Assembly: GCA_010909165.1 (NCBI GenBank)
Contig: VJWM01000266.1
Coordinates: forward strand, 115,921 to 179,920
Direction of reading: 5' to 3'
Length of the DNA: 64,000 bases
DNA from: Anthoceros angustus
Lineage: Eukaryota > Streptophyta > Anthocerotopsida > Anthocerotales > Anthocerotaceae
The notes below the pieces were generated by a model. It ran no database searches, had not been told where the DNA came from, and worked only from the letters and a program-made list of their open reading frames with translations. Positions 20,310 through 29,813 of the stretch are shown here, piece after piece. The position numbers were made by a program, and so were the translations under genes. The number at the start of each line of letters is the position of its first letter. Positions within the stretch are counted from its first letter, which is position 1.

Positions 20310-20665
20310 GCTCGTCAAGGGGGGCGCCGGCATGCCAGCGCCCCTCTTCTTCACCATGCACGATGAGAGGGGCGCTGGCATGCCGGCGCCCCCCTTCTTC
20401 CCGATGTCGGCCAAGCGGGGCCTGGCATGCCGGCGCCCACTACTCGTCTTCGCTGTCCACTCCAGCCTCACTACGAGCCTCCACACCACCCAATGTGCTA
20501 GGGTGTCTCCGGCCTTGGGATCCCGAAGTAAGGGCGCCGGCATGCCGGCGTCCTCCATCTCCTACAGCGGCGTCGAAACCAGTCACAAACCACCCGACCT
20601 GTGGGGTTCCCAGTGACTCTCTTTCCCGCGAGGGTGGTGGGGCACCAGCATGCCGGCGCCCCACT
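20310..20665. repeat. Five copies of a GC-rich palindrome centred on GCATGC
   Basis: GGGCGCCGGCATGCCGGCGCCC or a near variant occurs with centres at about 20,332, 20,380, 20,427, 20,542 and 20,650. Spacings are about 48, 47, 115 and 108 bp. Each is a near-perfect inverted repeat of 20-24 bp. The sequences between the first three are partly similar; those between the last ones are not. Confidence 0.8.
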
Positions 20666-20985
20666 TCCTCTACCGGGATATATGGGATAGTAAGGATATC
20701 CATTGACGCCCCAGGGAGGTCCAACCTGACCTCCCCATCTCGACCTTCTCCCCCATGCCCCGAAGTCTCATCATCTGAATGTCCCAAAACATCCGGCACT
20801 GGCCCATCTTCTTCATCCGATGGCCCAAACTCATTCTCCTCTTCGTCATCGACAAATGCCACTTCCCCTTGTGCAAAAACACCAAGTCCTTGGCGCGTTA
20901 TCCGGTATGAAACTTCCCGCCTGTGAGTTTTGATGGAGGAGGTTATGGCTTCGCACAGTTTTCTGTACACTGCTCTTCCAGCCTG
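20440..20985 (-). CDS. Acidic ORF of unknown function, possible exon
   Basis: An open frame of about 176 codons on the minus strand with a clear composition: YRKLCEAITSSIKTHRREVS, then an acidic block (VDDEEENEFGPSDEEDG), then Gly-rich text in which the palindrome encodes GRRHAGA. Just upstream (about 20,986) the minus strand reads TTTGATCTGTTCAG, a fair splice-acceptor look-alike, so this could be an internal exon. No domain recognised. It may equally be the remains of an element ORF. Confidence 0.3.
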   Translation of the reverse strand, partial: QAGRAVYRKLCEAITSSIKTHRREVSYRITRQGLGVFAQGEVAFVDDEEENEFGPSDEEDGPVPDVLGHSDDETSGHGGEGRDGEVRLDLPGASMDILTIPYIPVEEVGRRHAGAPPPSRERESLGTPQVGWFVTGFDAAVGDGGRRHAGALTSGSQGRRHPSTLGGVEARSEAGVDSEDE

Positions 20986-21994
20986 AACAGATCAAACCAG
21001 GATCAGCAAGAGAAAGAGCAGGCAAGGTGAAGCATTTCTCCATTTCGAAACAACAAGAAATGCTAAAAAAAGGTTGTGTTGGGTGGCACTCACACTCTCA
21101 GCACGCAACGATTCTCGAAATTTCAGGGACAAGGCTCACGGCTCACACTTGCGGGCATTGAAGTTGGCCAGACTCACTGTAAACACACTGTAATCTTCTG
21201 TTGTTACTGGAAGAGTGTTGAATTCATAGGGCCTTCCAGTGCATAGGAGCTCTAGCTCACTCCCCCCCTTGTACTTTTAGACAGCGCTCCAGTCTTCTCA
21301 TGTGACAATTATAGCAACAGAGCTCCTAAATTGCAGCCATAGATTTGAGTGGTTGCTGCAAGCATGTGGCCATATCCCATCCATTATTCCGCACAGCCAG
21401 CCATAACCTCTAATTTCTATCGTAGCCATCAATCCCCACCATGAATCTAAGGACCCTTTCCATCCATCTTGCACAAATTCAAGACCTTAGCTGGCTCGCC
21501 CCAAGAAGGCTCTTTAGTCATCAATCCTTCAGCTCCTGTGCAAGAACAACATTCGTTGCATCTCCTTGGCCCTAGGCGCTCCCATAGATACCATCCTACC
21601 TAGCAAAACCAAAGGAAAAAGCTCAATCCTCAGCCTCCAAAACCCATGCGCCGGGCTGCGCCTACAACCCCCTACTAAGCACTCTCCCGATCAGCTCCCG
21701 TGTGTCTTTTGCAAATATAAGCTCATACTCCTCACACAAAAAGCACCCCATCTGAGCGCTCATCTGTCCATAGGACGCTTAACTTCTTATACTCCGATAT
21801 TCAACACACCAAGTTCCCTCTTGCACATGCTCTCTAAATAAATTTTACTCATACCCTATTGAACTCCTCACCAAGCTCCTTCTCAACATTTCTCCTTAGC
21901 GAACTCCTCCACCAACTTTCGAATCAGCCTACCTTGCTGCCCGATTCTCCTCGCGCCCACCACAACCACCTCCCTTCACACCTACTTGCAGCTG
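20986..21994. other. About 1 kb without recognisable content
   Basis: Lower GC than its left neighbour. Short open frames (for example 21,566-21,841) lack domains and codon structure. Nothing supportable on either strand. Confidence 0.5.
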
Positions 21995-22075
21995 TCGCAC
22001 GAGGTAAGCACTTGAATTCATATAAGCACTTCCTCGACCAACAACCAAGCAAACAAATCTAATACGTAGATATAT

Positions 22076-22346
22076 AACAACAAGAGGGAGTAACATAAGC
22101 ACCCTAGATTAATTAACACTAATAAATGCTTAATTAACATAAGCACCTTAGATTAATTAACACTAATTACTTACTTAAAGATAAGTAATTAGATTAATTA
22201 ATGCTAATCAAACACTAAACCCAAGTGCGTAGATTAGTATCACACGGCATGATGCCGCATGAGGTAAGCACTTGAATTCATATAAGCACTTCCTCGACCA
22301 ACAACCAAGCAAACAAATCTAATACGCAGATATATAGGTGCAACCA
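22076..22346 (-). repeat. 3' LTR of C1, partial
   Basis: Minus-strand LTR starting TGGTTGCACCTATATATCTG at 22,346. It keeps the TTAATTAA-rich section and the hairpin ATTACTTATCTTTAAGTAAG but lacks the promoter part found in C2-C4. Confidence 0.75.
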
Positions 22347-22398
22347 ATCCCCCCCTGATAATGTGAGACTCTAAGTCAAAACATTATCATTAGTAGGA

Positions 22399-22735
22399 CT
22401 ACACACGTACGCACCTCATGTAGCGCATTGTGCACAAAACCAATCTCCTTCGGGAATGTCGTCCAGAGGTTATGAACCTTGTCCATGAGTGGAGGGTTGT
22501 CTTCAGCATCCTCATGCGCCTGTCATATGGACTACTCTCCCCCCGTTGCTCGCCATTTTCTTCTTGCCTTATCGAGCCTCTCGGAACACGTTCCTTGATT
22601 AGTTCTATGTGGAACTTCCCTTTGGTGTACTTCCCCATCTCCGCGAGCGTGAAAGCAAACACATGTCGCGATGCCTCCAACAACTCCTTTAGCCGACGCT
22701 TGATTGCTCTTCAACTCGACGCTGTTAACCACTCA
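22399..22735 (-). pseudogene. pol: RT N-terminal stub of C1
   Basis: Reads SRHVFAFTLAEMGKYTKGKF then HIELIKE, the first residues of a Ty3 RT ('L..ASRHVFAFT...M....'). The palm and YxDD box never appear; text after about 22,600 is non-coding up to the LTR. The same stub and the same loss occur in C2, C3 and C4. Confidence 0.75.
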
Positions 22736-22799
22736 TGTGGCGTGGCTCGATGGCTTGCACGCCTCTACGTGCTCACTCTCCTTGCCTCCAAACTCGCCT

Positions 22800-23760
22800 T
22801 CGCTTGAGATGCGAGGAAATGTCCTTCACCCACCGAACCCCGCTTCAACCCCGCCTTCTTCCGGTTTCGTTGGTAAGCGACTCCGCTAAACAACCAGTCA
22901 TCATGTTCATGTCAAATGCTTGCCCAAGCAATCGACACTGCTCCTTCTCGGTCACTCCGGTGTCTTCGTGGCTCAGATCAATCCCATGGCCAACTCCTCT
23001 GTGCTGTTGGCTCTCCCAAGGCCTCGCCATGTCCGTCCACCACAACGCCGGGCCATGGTTCCAAGGCGTAAGACTTGGACTTGACACAAAGGTTGGCCAA
23101 GCCGCCATGGGGTGTCCAGCGTGTTCACAGTGCGCGGCGTCGCCTTGATGACTTGTTGGGCATGCCTTCCGATGCTAGCACATCCTTGACAACATGATTA
23201 GGTCGCTTGGTGAACGACCTCGACACTTCAAATGTTCCAAGGGAGCAAGGTTAGTCCACATGGACCTCAACCTATGAGCCCTCGAACCAAATTGAGTGCA
23301 TCCAATAGAAGCTCGACCCAACACTCCTCGGATCGTGGCAAAGTCCTCCGAACTTGCTTCTTCACGCTCATGCATGCCGGCACATTCTCCAACATGTATC
23401 CACAAGGCCTTTCTTGCCCTTTCTGGATCAAGCGCAAGATCCTCATCAGGTCATAGAACAATGCTGTTCGTGGATCCTTCAGACCTTGACCCTTGCCTCG
23501 CAGAGGATAGTCCTGACACTCCCAACCCCGCGATGACAAGGTCCATTTGCCCAAGACAACTCAAATGGGACAACCCTATCATGCGAACATCCATCTCTTA
23601 ACCCTTCACCGACTCCCACGCCGGAGGTTAGGTACTCCCCATCAAGTCTCTTACGCTGTGACACAATCCTTGCTTTTGGATCCGGGTCACAATGCACGAT
23701 CTTCGCACTTTGATGCCACACTTTAGCACCGCCCAAGCCGATCGATGCCTCCAAAGAGTT
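22800..23760 (-). pseudogene. DNMT3-like methyltransferase of C1
   Basis: Best view of motif IV. In 23,267-23,554, residues 10-17 are GWECQDYP (catalytic Cys present, Glu where most C5 enzymes have Pro), 24-33 GLKDPRTALF, and 52-59 GYMLENVP (motif VI). Upstream, 23,640-23,760 gives VWHQSAKIVHCDPDPKARIV, the motif II region, and SLGGAK-like text where motif I should be. Downstream, near 23,240-23,300, SRAHRLRSMWTNLAPLEHL is motif VIII, and 22,880-22,960 gives the motif X text RLLGQAFDMNMMTGCLAES. Frames change several times. Confidence 0.8.
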
Positions 23761-24039
23761 CCACGAGCACTATGCCGCCTTCCCGAGGTCGCCATGTGAT
23801 GACCGGGTGTTTAGGTCACAAACAGCTCAACCCTAGGCAAGAACCATGCAGCCGGCTCATAGGACACCGGGTCCTCTTGCACCATCCTCCATGCCTTTTG
23901 CACGGCTCATTGCCATCACCACTCCGTGACTTGAAGAACCTCCTCCGAGGGTGGTTGCAACCCTAGCTTGTCTTCCTCCTCCTCGAAATCCTCCATCGCC
24001 GGGCCATGGGTTGTTAGACACACGCCAAGAGGTTCAAGC

Positions 24040-24360
24040 ACGTATGGCGTGTCCTTCACCACGGCGCCAAACACTGGGTAGACGCTGTTGGCAATGAGGT
24101 TCTCATGATCCTTGCCATGCAGCTGCAGAGGGATGCGGCAATCCGCTCATGCTTTTGCTCCAGCCTTCTCCACCGGTCGATAGTCGCCTCCGTCCACAAA
24201 TCCACCATGACTGTGTTTGTACAAAGCGTCCGCCCCAAAGAAGACATCAAATGTGTCGCATCGTGACCAAGCAGGTACCTCGACAAAGGTGAAGTCTGCT
24301 TCTTGGTTTGAATGAAACCTTCAGCTTGTACCTTGTCACCCCAACACATGCTCGTGGTCC
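24040..24360 (-). pseudogene. pol: Retropepsin C-terminal part of C1
   Basis: Minus-strand text ACVGVTRYKLK-like, FDVFFGADALYK-like and HGKDHENLIANSVYPVFGAV matches the protease C-terminus of C3 (33,000-33,200). The D-T-G half lies beyond the truncation at 24,460. Confidence 0.65.
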
Positions 24361-24460
24361 CAGCTGGTCCGGATCTTTCACTTGGTTTCCTTCAACCAAG
24401 TGAAAGCCAGAATGTCAAGGCTCTACGATATGTGTGCCCGTGTCGCCATCCTTGTGCGCG

Positions 24461-25026
24461 CGGTGATACTAATCTCTCGTGACTTGGGTTTAGTGTTTGA
24501 TTAGCATTAATTAATCTAATTACTTATCTTTAAGTAAGTAATTAGTGTTAATTAATCTAAAGTGCTTATGTTAATTAAGCATTGATTAGTGTTAATTAAT
24601 CTAATGTGCTTATGTTAATTAAGCATTGATTAGTGTTAATTAAACATGGTTAGCAATAGCTAAGTGGATAAGCTCAAGTAATATGCTTTGGCATATTCCT
24701 TGCATATTATAGTGTATTCTTAGGATACAATAGCTAAGTGGATAAGCTCAAGTAATATGCTATATTCCTTGCATATTATAGTGTATTCTTAGGATATTTC
24801 GCATATCCGATGCCAATAGGATATCTTAGGAATATGATGCCAGGTCTAGTATATATAGACCCTTCCATTGAGGACAAGCTCGGATCATAGCTTGTCCTCT
24901 AGATATGCAATGCAAGGCGTTGTGAGGAGGCCAAAGCTATGACTCAGAGCGATGTGTGAGGAATTTGCGTGTTGTTCTCGTGGGAGAGTGTTTGTGCCAC
25001 GATGCGAGCTACTCCTCTGTTGTTAC
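24461..25026 (+). repeat. 5' LTR of C2 (5'-truncated)
   Basis: AT-rich LTR with TTAATTAA blocks, two copies of a roughly 75-bp repeat (AATAGCTAAGTGGATAAGC...), a TATA box and an end near CTCTGTTGTTA. It lacks the first roughly 110 bases present in other copies. It abuts C1 head-on. Confidence 0.85.
24845..24872 (+). promoter_or_regulatory. LTR TATA box (family C)
   Basis: GTCTAGTATATATAGACCC, itself partly palindromic. Repeated at about 35,394, 36,063 and 37,811. At 30,277 it is shortened to GTCTAGTATATAGACC. Likely Pol II promoter of the element, with transcription starting shortly downstream in R. Confidence 0.6.
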
Positions 25027-25073
25027 AAGCTATGATCTCGTGTGTACACTAGATAGGCCGATAGGCTTAGTGT

Positions 25074-25168
25074 GATGCTAGGCGATGCTAGGCGATGCTA
25101 GGCGATGCTAGGCGATGCTAGGCGATGCTAGCGATGCTAGGCGATGCTAGCGATGCTAGCGATGCTAG
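25074..25168. repeat. Minisatellite of GGCGATGCTA
   Basis: Nine to ten direct repeats of a 9-10 bp unit (GGCGATGCTA / GCGATGCTA) just after the LTR in the C2 leader. The C3 leader has only scattered GCGATGC words at the same place. Confidence 0.9.
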
Positions 25169-25199
25169 GCTACAGGGCGACGCTGCAAGTAGGCAAGGA

Positions 25200-25523
25200 C
25201 TCTAAGTGTGCCCAAGGCTTGAGGCTAGAGAGACCAAGCCCAAGGCAGAGGAGGAGAAGCTCAAGCCCAAGGCCAAGGAGAGGAGGCGAAGCCCAAGTCC
25301 AAGGCCAAGGAGAGGAGGCAAGAAGCCCAAGTCCAAGGCCAAGGAGAGGAGGAAGAAGCCCAAGTCCAAGGCCAAGAGGAGGAGCCCAAGTCCAAGGCCA
25401 GGAGAGGAGAAGCCCAAGTCCAAGGCCAAGGAGAGGAGGCGAAGCCCAAGTCCAAGGCCAAGGAGAGGAGGCAGCCCAAGGCCAAGGAGAGAGGCAAGAA
25501 GCCCATACCAAGGAGAGGAATGA
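25200..25523 (+). repeat. Coding-capable minisatellite in the C2 leader (KPKSKAKERR / SPSPRPRRGG)
   Basis: Direct repeats of about 27-45 bp built from GCCCAAGTCCAAGGCCAAGG and AGAGGAGG. All three forward frames are open. One gives KPKSKAKERR repeats (ATG at 25,206, 105 codons) and another SPSPRPRRGG. It would be a very basic Lys/Arg/Ser/Pro chain like a histone H1 tail or an RS segment. Whether it is translated is unknown; open reverse frames are a by-product of the repeat. Confidence 0.6.
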
Positions 25524-25529
25524 CTGACA

Positions 25530-26148
25530 TGGGCCTTTTAAGGCCAACCAACCAAGGGAGAAACAAGAGTATTTTACTCTTGGGCCCCGGATTCCAAGGG
25601 ATAAGGGAGAAGCGGATAGACATGGGTATGTCATCAGTCCATTTGATCTCATTTTCTGTCCAAAACTCCTAGTTAGCCAGCACCCCATCTAGGTACTGAT
25701 CCACCCCACGGGTGCTTATCTTTGGAGTTCCTATGCCTTTGCTATCCAACTCACCCAACTCACATTTTTTGACCATGGCATAGCCTGCAGAGTATTTGTA
25801 TGCAATTTTAACATGCATAGATACTTAGAGGTTTCACTAATCACGATCTAAGATAGCGGGGTGTGTTAACCTTGATTAAGGGTTTGATCTAGCCACTAAC
25901 CGCCTGGAGTGCATGCCTGGACACACTCGATCCGGACGGAGCTACCAACCAGCAAGTCCATCAGAGCGAATTCGAAGTCCCGACCAAGAGGAGAAGTGCG
26001 AACACCTCGATTTTGGTACCAAGGACGCGGAGGAACCCAGACACAATCAACAATCTTTGAAGGATCCGTGAGTGGCAACACACAAGACACGTTAGTGCCG
26101 GACAACTCAAGGAAGCGAGGAGGACTTGTCTCTTGGAGTCGCCAAGAT
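25530..26148 (+). other. C2 leader without coding signal
   Basis: Between the minisatellite and gag. No domain. The part after 25,970 (AGTCCCGACCAAGAGGAGAA) is conserved in C3 at about 31,073. Confidence 0.45.
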
Positions 26149-27310
26149 GGGAGGAGACAAGGATCGAATGGAGTTGTTCACAGGACAGCGGCACCTTGCC
26201 ACGGAGGACTTCATCGAGAAGTACGGTGCGTGTGTGCGGAGATGGAATTGAAGACCGGATACACGAGCGATACGGCTTCATCCAAATGCAAGTACTTGGG
26301 GATGAAGCATTGGCGTGCTATCGCGAGCACAAGGCGAGGTTGTTGAGCGCATGGAGGACCGTGAGTAGCGATTCAAGCTCAAGGAACCGGCAGACGGAGC
26401 GGTCACCGAGTGGGCACGATCCCATCAAGAGATGTTTGACATCTTCCTGGAGTTTCGCAAGCACGGATGAGAAGATCTCCGAGCACACTTCAAGATGAAG
26501 TCGAGACTGCGAAGATGGCTTATCAAGAATCGACCGTGGTACGTGACACCAAGATCATGAGTGACCGACTGGCTGCAGAGAAGTACTTGCAGGCATTGCC
26601 ATATGCACTGCGCATGAAGGTGCAACAAGCGGTGCACAGCACGAAGGGGCAACACTACACCCTCAAGGAAGTGTACGAGATGGCTGACAAGATAGGGCCC
26701 GCTGACACTTTCTCTCGTGCTGTTGCAAGTGATTACTCCAGCACAAGTAGGAGTGGTGGACGACATGACCGACGCGGAGGTCAGAGTGGAGGAGCTCGGC
26801 GAGACAAGCCAGCCCACACAGCCCAAGTGACGAGCCCCTGCGTGAGGTGCCGAGGGACGGACCATTCCCCTCATGAGTGCGAGCATGCATTCGGAGGAGT
26901 CAAGGGTGAGGAGCCATGCCCTAGGTGTGGGAGGTACGGCACAATGAAGCGGCATGTTGGGAGAAGCATCCGGAATTGCGGCCTCACGGGTTATCGAGCA
27001 GCAACCCCGCCAATGCATCTCGTCAACCTCATCCACAAAATCGAAGAGCAAAGGCGTGGAGGAGGCACCGCCAAGTCCCGTGGACAAAAGAAACGGAAGC
27101 ATCAAAGAAGACGATACCTACGTGGCACGCCTTGCAAAGCTGGAGAAGTTGGTGAAGGCGAAGATCAAGGAGCAGCTCATCATCGAGGACGAAGAAGATG
27201 AGCACAAGCTTGGATACATGGCGACTGTGACCAGATCCAAGGGCAAGGGGAAGAAACCTCTGGCAGCTACGAGAGAAGATAGCTCGAGGAAGAAGAGGAT
27301 GTCTTGACAC
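26149..27310 (+). pseudogene. gag: Gag of C2
   Basis: Starts MGGDKDRMELFTGQRHLATE at 26,149. After frame changes it reads EWARSHQEMFDIFLEFRKHG. A 244-codon frame from 26,467 then has VRDTKIMSDRLAAEKYLQAL and KGQHYTLKEVYEMADKIG, then zinc knuckle CVRCRGTDHSPHEC. A second knuckle, CPRCGRYG then HNEAAC, is split by a frame change near 26,940. 'YTL.EVY..A.K' matches gag of B. It ends in a charged, acidic tail. Confidence 0.8.
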
Positions 27311-27635
27311 CGGTCACGGAAGACACGGAAGGAAGCTTGGGGATCCTCTTCCGAACCTATGCCAAGATGCCAAAGTCGTTTGAGCCATTGCCAGGAGCAA
27401 GTGGGAGCAACATCAAAGTCCAGAGGGCGATGTGGAGAAACCCATGCAGATTGCCGACGGAGACGATGGCACAAAAGCTTGGAGATGCCATGTTTCACCT
27501 AAGACATGGGGTTGAGCGTGAAGGAAGTCGGGGTTTGACTCGGCGGATGTTGACAACCCTTGAAGACGAAGCAAGTGTCAAGATTTGCCACAACAGTGGC
27601 AATGATGTCATTGCCGACCTCGAGCCAAGCATCTC
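27304..27635 (+). pseudogene. Gag-protease linker of C2
   Basis: Contains YAKMPKSFEPLPGASG (27,358-27,400), the MPKSFEPLP word also seen in B, then AQKLGDAMFHLRHGVEREGS. No known fold. Confidence 0.5.
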
Positions 27636-28160
27636 GTGGAGAAGCGGAATGCCGCACGTGGGGTGGCTTTGGTCAACAATCGGGAGAGGCACATTGAAAT
27701 CAATGGATTCGCACCAAGGAGGGTGTTGATTGACACCGGAGCACCGGTGATCGTTGGAAGAAGAGTGAAGGAAGCGTTGGGTCTCCACCAAGAAAGGTTG
27801 AAGGAAACCAAGTGGAAGATCCGACTGTGGGACCACGGAGCATGTGTTGGGGTGACAAGGTACAAGTGAAGGTTTCATTCAAACCAAGAACAGACTTCAC
27901 CTTTGTCGAGGTACACCGCTTGGTCACCGATGCGACACTTTTGATGTCTTGCGGGACGCTTTGTACAAACCTCGAGTCATGGTGGATTTGTGGACGGAGA
28001 CTACTATCGACCAGTGGAGAAGCTGGAGCAAAACCGATGAACGGATTGCCCGCATCCCTCTGCGGCATGGCAAGGATCATGAGAACCTCATTGCCAGCGT
28101 CTACCCGGTTTGGCGCCGTAGTGAAGGACACGCCATACGTGCTTGAACCTCTTGGCGTGT
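27636..28160 (+). pseudogene. pol: Retropepsin of C2
   Basis: ALVNNRERHIEINGFAPRR then VLIDTGAPVIVGRRVKEALG has the catalytic Asp-Thr-Gly. After one frame change near 27,870 the body continues to the end of the protease, where C3 reads FDVLLGADALYKPGVMVDLW; C2 lacks about nine bases in that stretch (27,950-27,962). Confidence 0.82.
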
Positions 28161-28390
28161 GTCTAACAACCGCAATGACTGGAGGATTTCGACGAGGAGG
28201 AGGAAAACAAGCTAGGGTTGCAACCACCCTCGGAGGAGGTTCTTCAAGTCACCGGACGGAGGGTGATCGCAGAATGAGCCGTGCAAAAGCTGTGGAGGAT
28301 GGTGCAAGAGGACCGGTCCTATGAGCCGAGAACTGTAAGTTCTTGCCTAGGGTTGAGCCTGTTTGTGACCTAAACACCTGTGTCATCACA

Positions 28391-29276
28391 TGGCGACCTC
28401 GGAAGGCATAGTGCGGTGGAACTCTTTGGAGGCATCGACGGCTTGAAGGCTAAAGTGTGGCATCAAAGTGCGAAGATACGTGCATTGTGACCCGGATCCA
28501 AAAGCAAGGATTGTGTCAGGCGCGTAAGAGACTTGATGGGGAGTACCTAACCTCGACGTGGGAGTCGGTGAAGGGTTACCGAAGCGCGCCGATGGATGTT
28601 CGCATGATAGGGTTGTCCCATTTGAGTTGTCTTGGGCAACCGTGGACCTTGTCATCGCAGTTGGGAGTGTCAAGGACTATCCTCTGGGCAAGGGTCAAGG
28701 TCCAAGGATCCACAAAGATTGTTCTATGACTGATGAGGATCTTGCGCTTGATCCAAAGGGCAAGAAAGGCCTTGTGGATACATGTTGGAGAATGTGCCGA
28801 TGCATGAGCGTGAAGAAGCAAGTTCGGAGGACTTTGCCACGATCCGAGGAGTGTTGGGTCGAGCTTCTATTGGATGCGCTCAATTTGGTTCGAGGGCTCA
28901 TAGGTTGAGGTCCATGTGGACTAACCTTGCTCCCTTGGAACATTTGAAGTGTGCGAGGTCGCTCACCAAGCGACCTAATCATGTTGTCAAGGATGTGCTA
29001 GCATCGGAAGGCATGCCCAACAAGTCATCAAGACCGACAAGCGACTTCGTGAACACGCTGGACACCCCATGGCGGCCAACCTTTGTGTCTAAGTCCAAGT
29101 CTTACGCAGGAACCATGGCCCGGCGTTGTGGTGGGACATGGCGAGGTTTTGGGAGAGCCAACACCAGAGAGGAGTTGGCCATGGGATTTGATGCGAGCAA
29201 GACACCGGAGTGACCGAGAAGGAACGGTGTCGATTGCTTGGGCAAGCATTTGACGTGAACATGATGACGGTTGTTT
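28391..29276 (+). pseudogene. DNMT3-like methyltransferase of C2
   Basis: Starts near ATG 28,391 (MATSEGIV). Motif I is out of frame after a base loss; C3 reads VELFGGIDA. Then VRRYVHCDPDPKARI-type text (about 28,470-28,510), SCLGQ/ATVDLVIAVGS before motif IV, YMLENVP-type text at 28,780-28,800 (read as MLENVPMHEREE), SRAHRLRSMWTNLAPLEHL at about 28,888-28,944 (motif VIII) and GFDASKTPE leading to RCRLLGQAFDVNMM (motif X, about 29,227-29,268). All diagnostic blocks are present but no single frame spans them. Confidence 0.8.
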
Positions 29277-29813
29277 AGCCGAGTCGCTACCAACTTCAAA
29301 CCAAGAAGGCGGGGTTGAAGCGGGTTCGGTGGGTGAAGGACATTCCGGCACTCGCATCTCAACAGGAGAAGGCGAGTTTGGAGGGCAAGGAGAGCGAGAG
29401 GAAGCGTGCAAGCCATCGAGCCACAACCACATGAGTGGTTACCGAGTCGAGTTGAAGAGCAATCAACGGCGTCTAAAGGAGTTGTTGGAGGCATCGCGAC
29501 ATGTATTTGCTTTCACGCTTGGAGATGGGGAAGTACACCAAAGGGAAGTTCCACATAGAACTAATCAAGAATGAACCGTGTTCGCAGGAGGCAGGCTCGA
29601 AGGCAAGAAGAAAATGACGAGCAACCGGGGAGAGTAGTCCACATGACAGCCCATGAGGATGTCAAGACAAGCCTCCACTCATGGACAAGGTTCATAACCT
29701 CTGGACGACATTCCCAAGGAGATTGGTTTTGTGCACAATGCGCTACATGAGGTGCGACGTGTAGTCCTACTAATGATAATGTTTTGACTTAGAGTCTCAC
29801 ATTATCGGGGGAT
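29277..29813 (+). pseudogene. pol: RT stub and 3' end of C2
   Basis: VELKSNQRRLKELLEASRHV (29,450-29,505) then FAFTLGDGE and FHIELIKNE-type text is the RT entry. From about 29,600 no RT motif follows. The rest is a conserved non-coding tail with the inverted pair GATAATGT / ACATTATC and the polypurine tract TCGGGGGAT immediately before the LTR. Confidence 0.75.

Larger units (their letters stand above)
21995..24460 (-). mobile_element. Family C element copy C1 (inverted, 5'-truncated)
   Basis: Reverse-complement copy of what C2 and C3 carry at their 3' half: protease end, methyltransferase, RT stub, polypurine tract and LTR. The tract reads GGGGGGGAT on the minus strand just before the LTR start at 22,346. 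It is cut at about 24,460, where the LTR of C2 starts in the opposite orientation, so gag is absent. A partial second LTR lies at 21,995-22,075. Confidence 0.85.

Noticed and set aside
25074-25168. Regular short repeats that could suggest a CRISPR-like array
   Set aside because: Units are 9-10 bp with no spacers, in eukaryotic retroelement DNA; it is a minisatellite.
25170-25688. Long minus-strand ORF (172 codons) rich in Gly-Leu across the leader minisatellite
   Set aside because: All frames through the repeat are open; this is the mirror of the forward repeat and has no domain or independent conservation.
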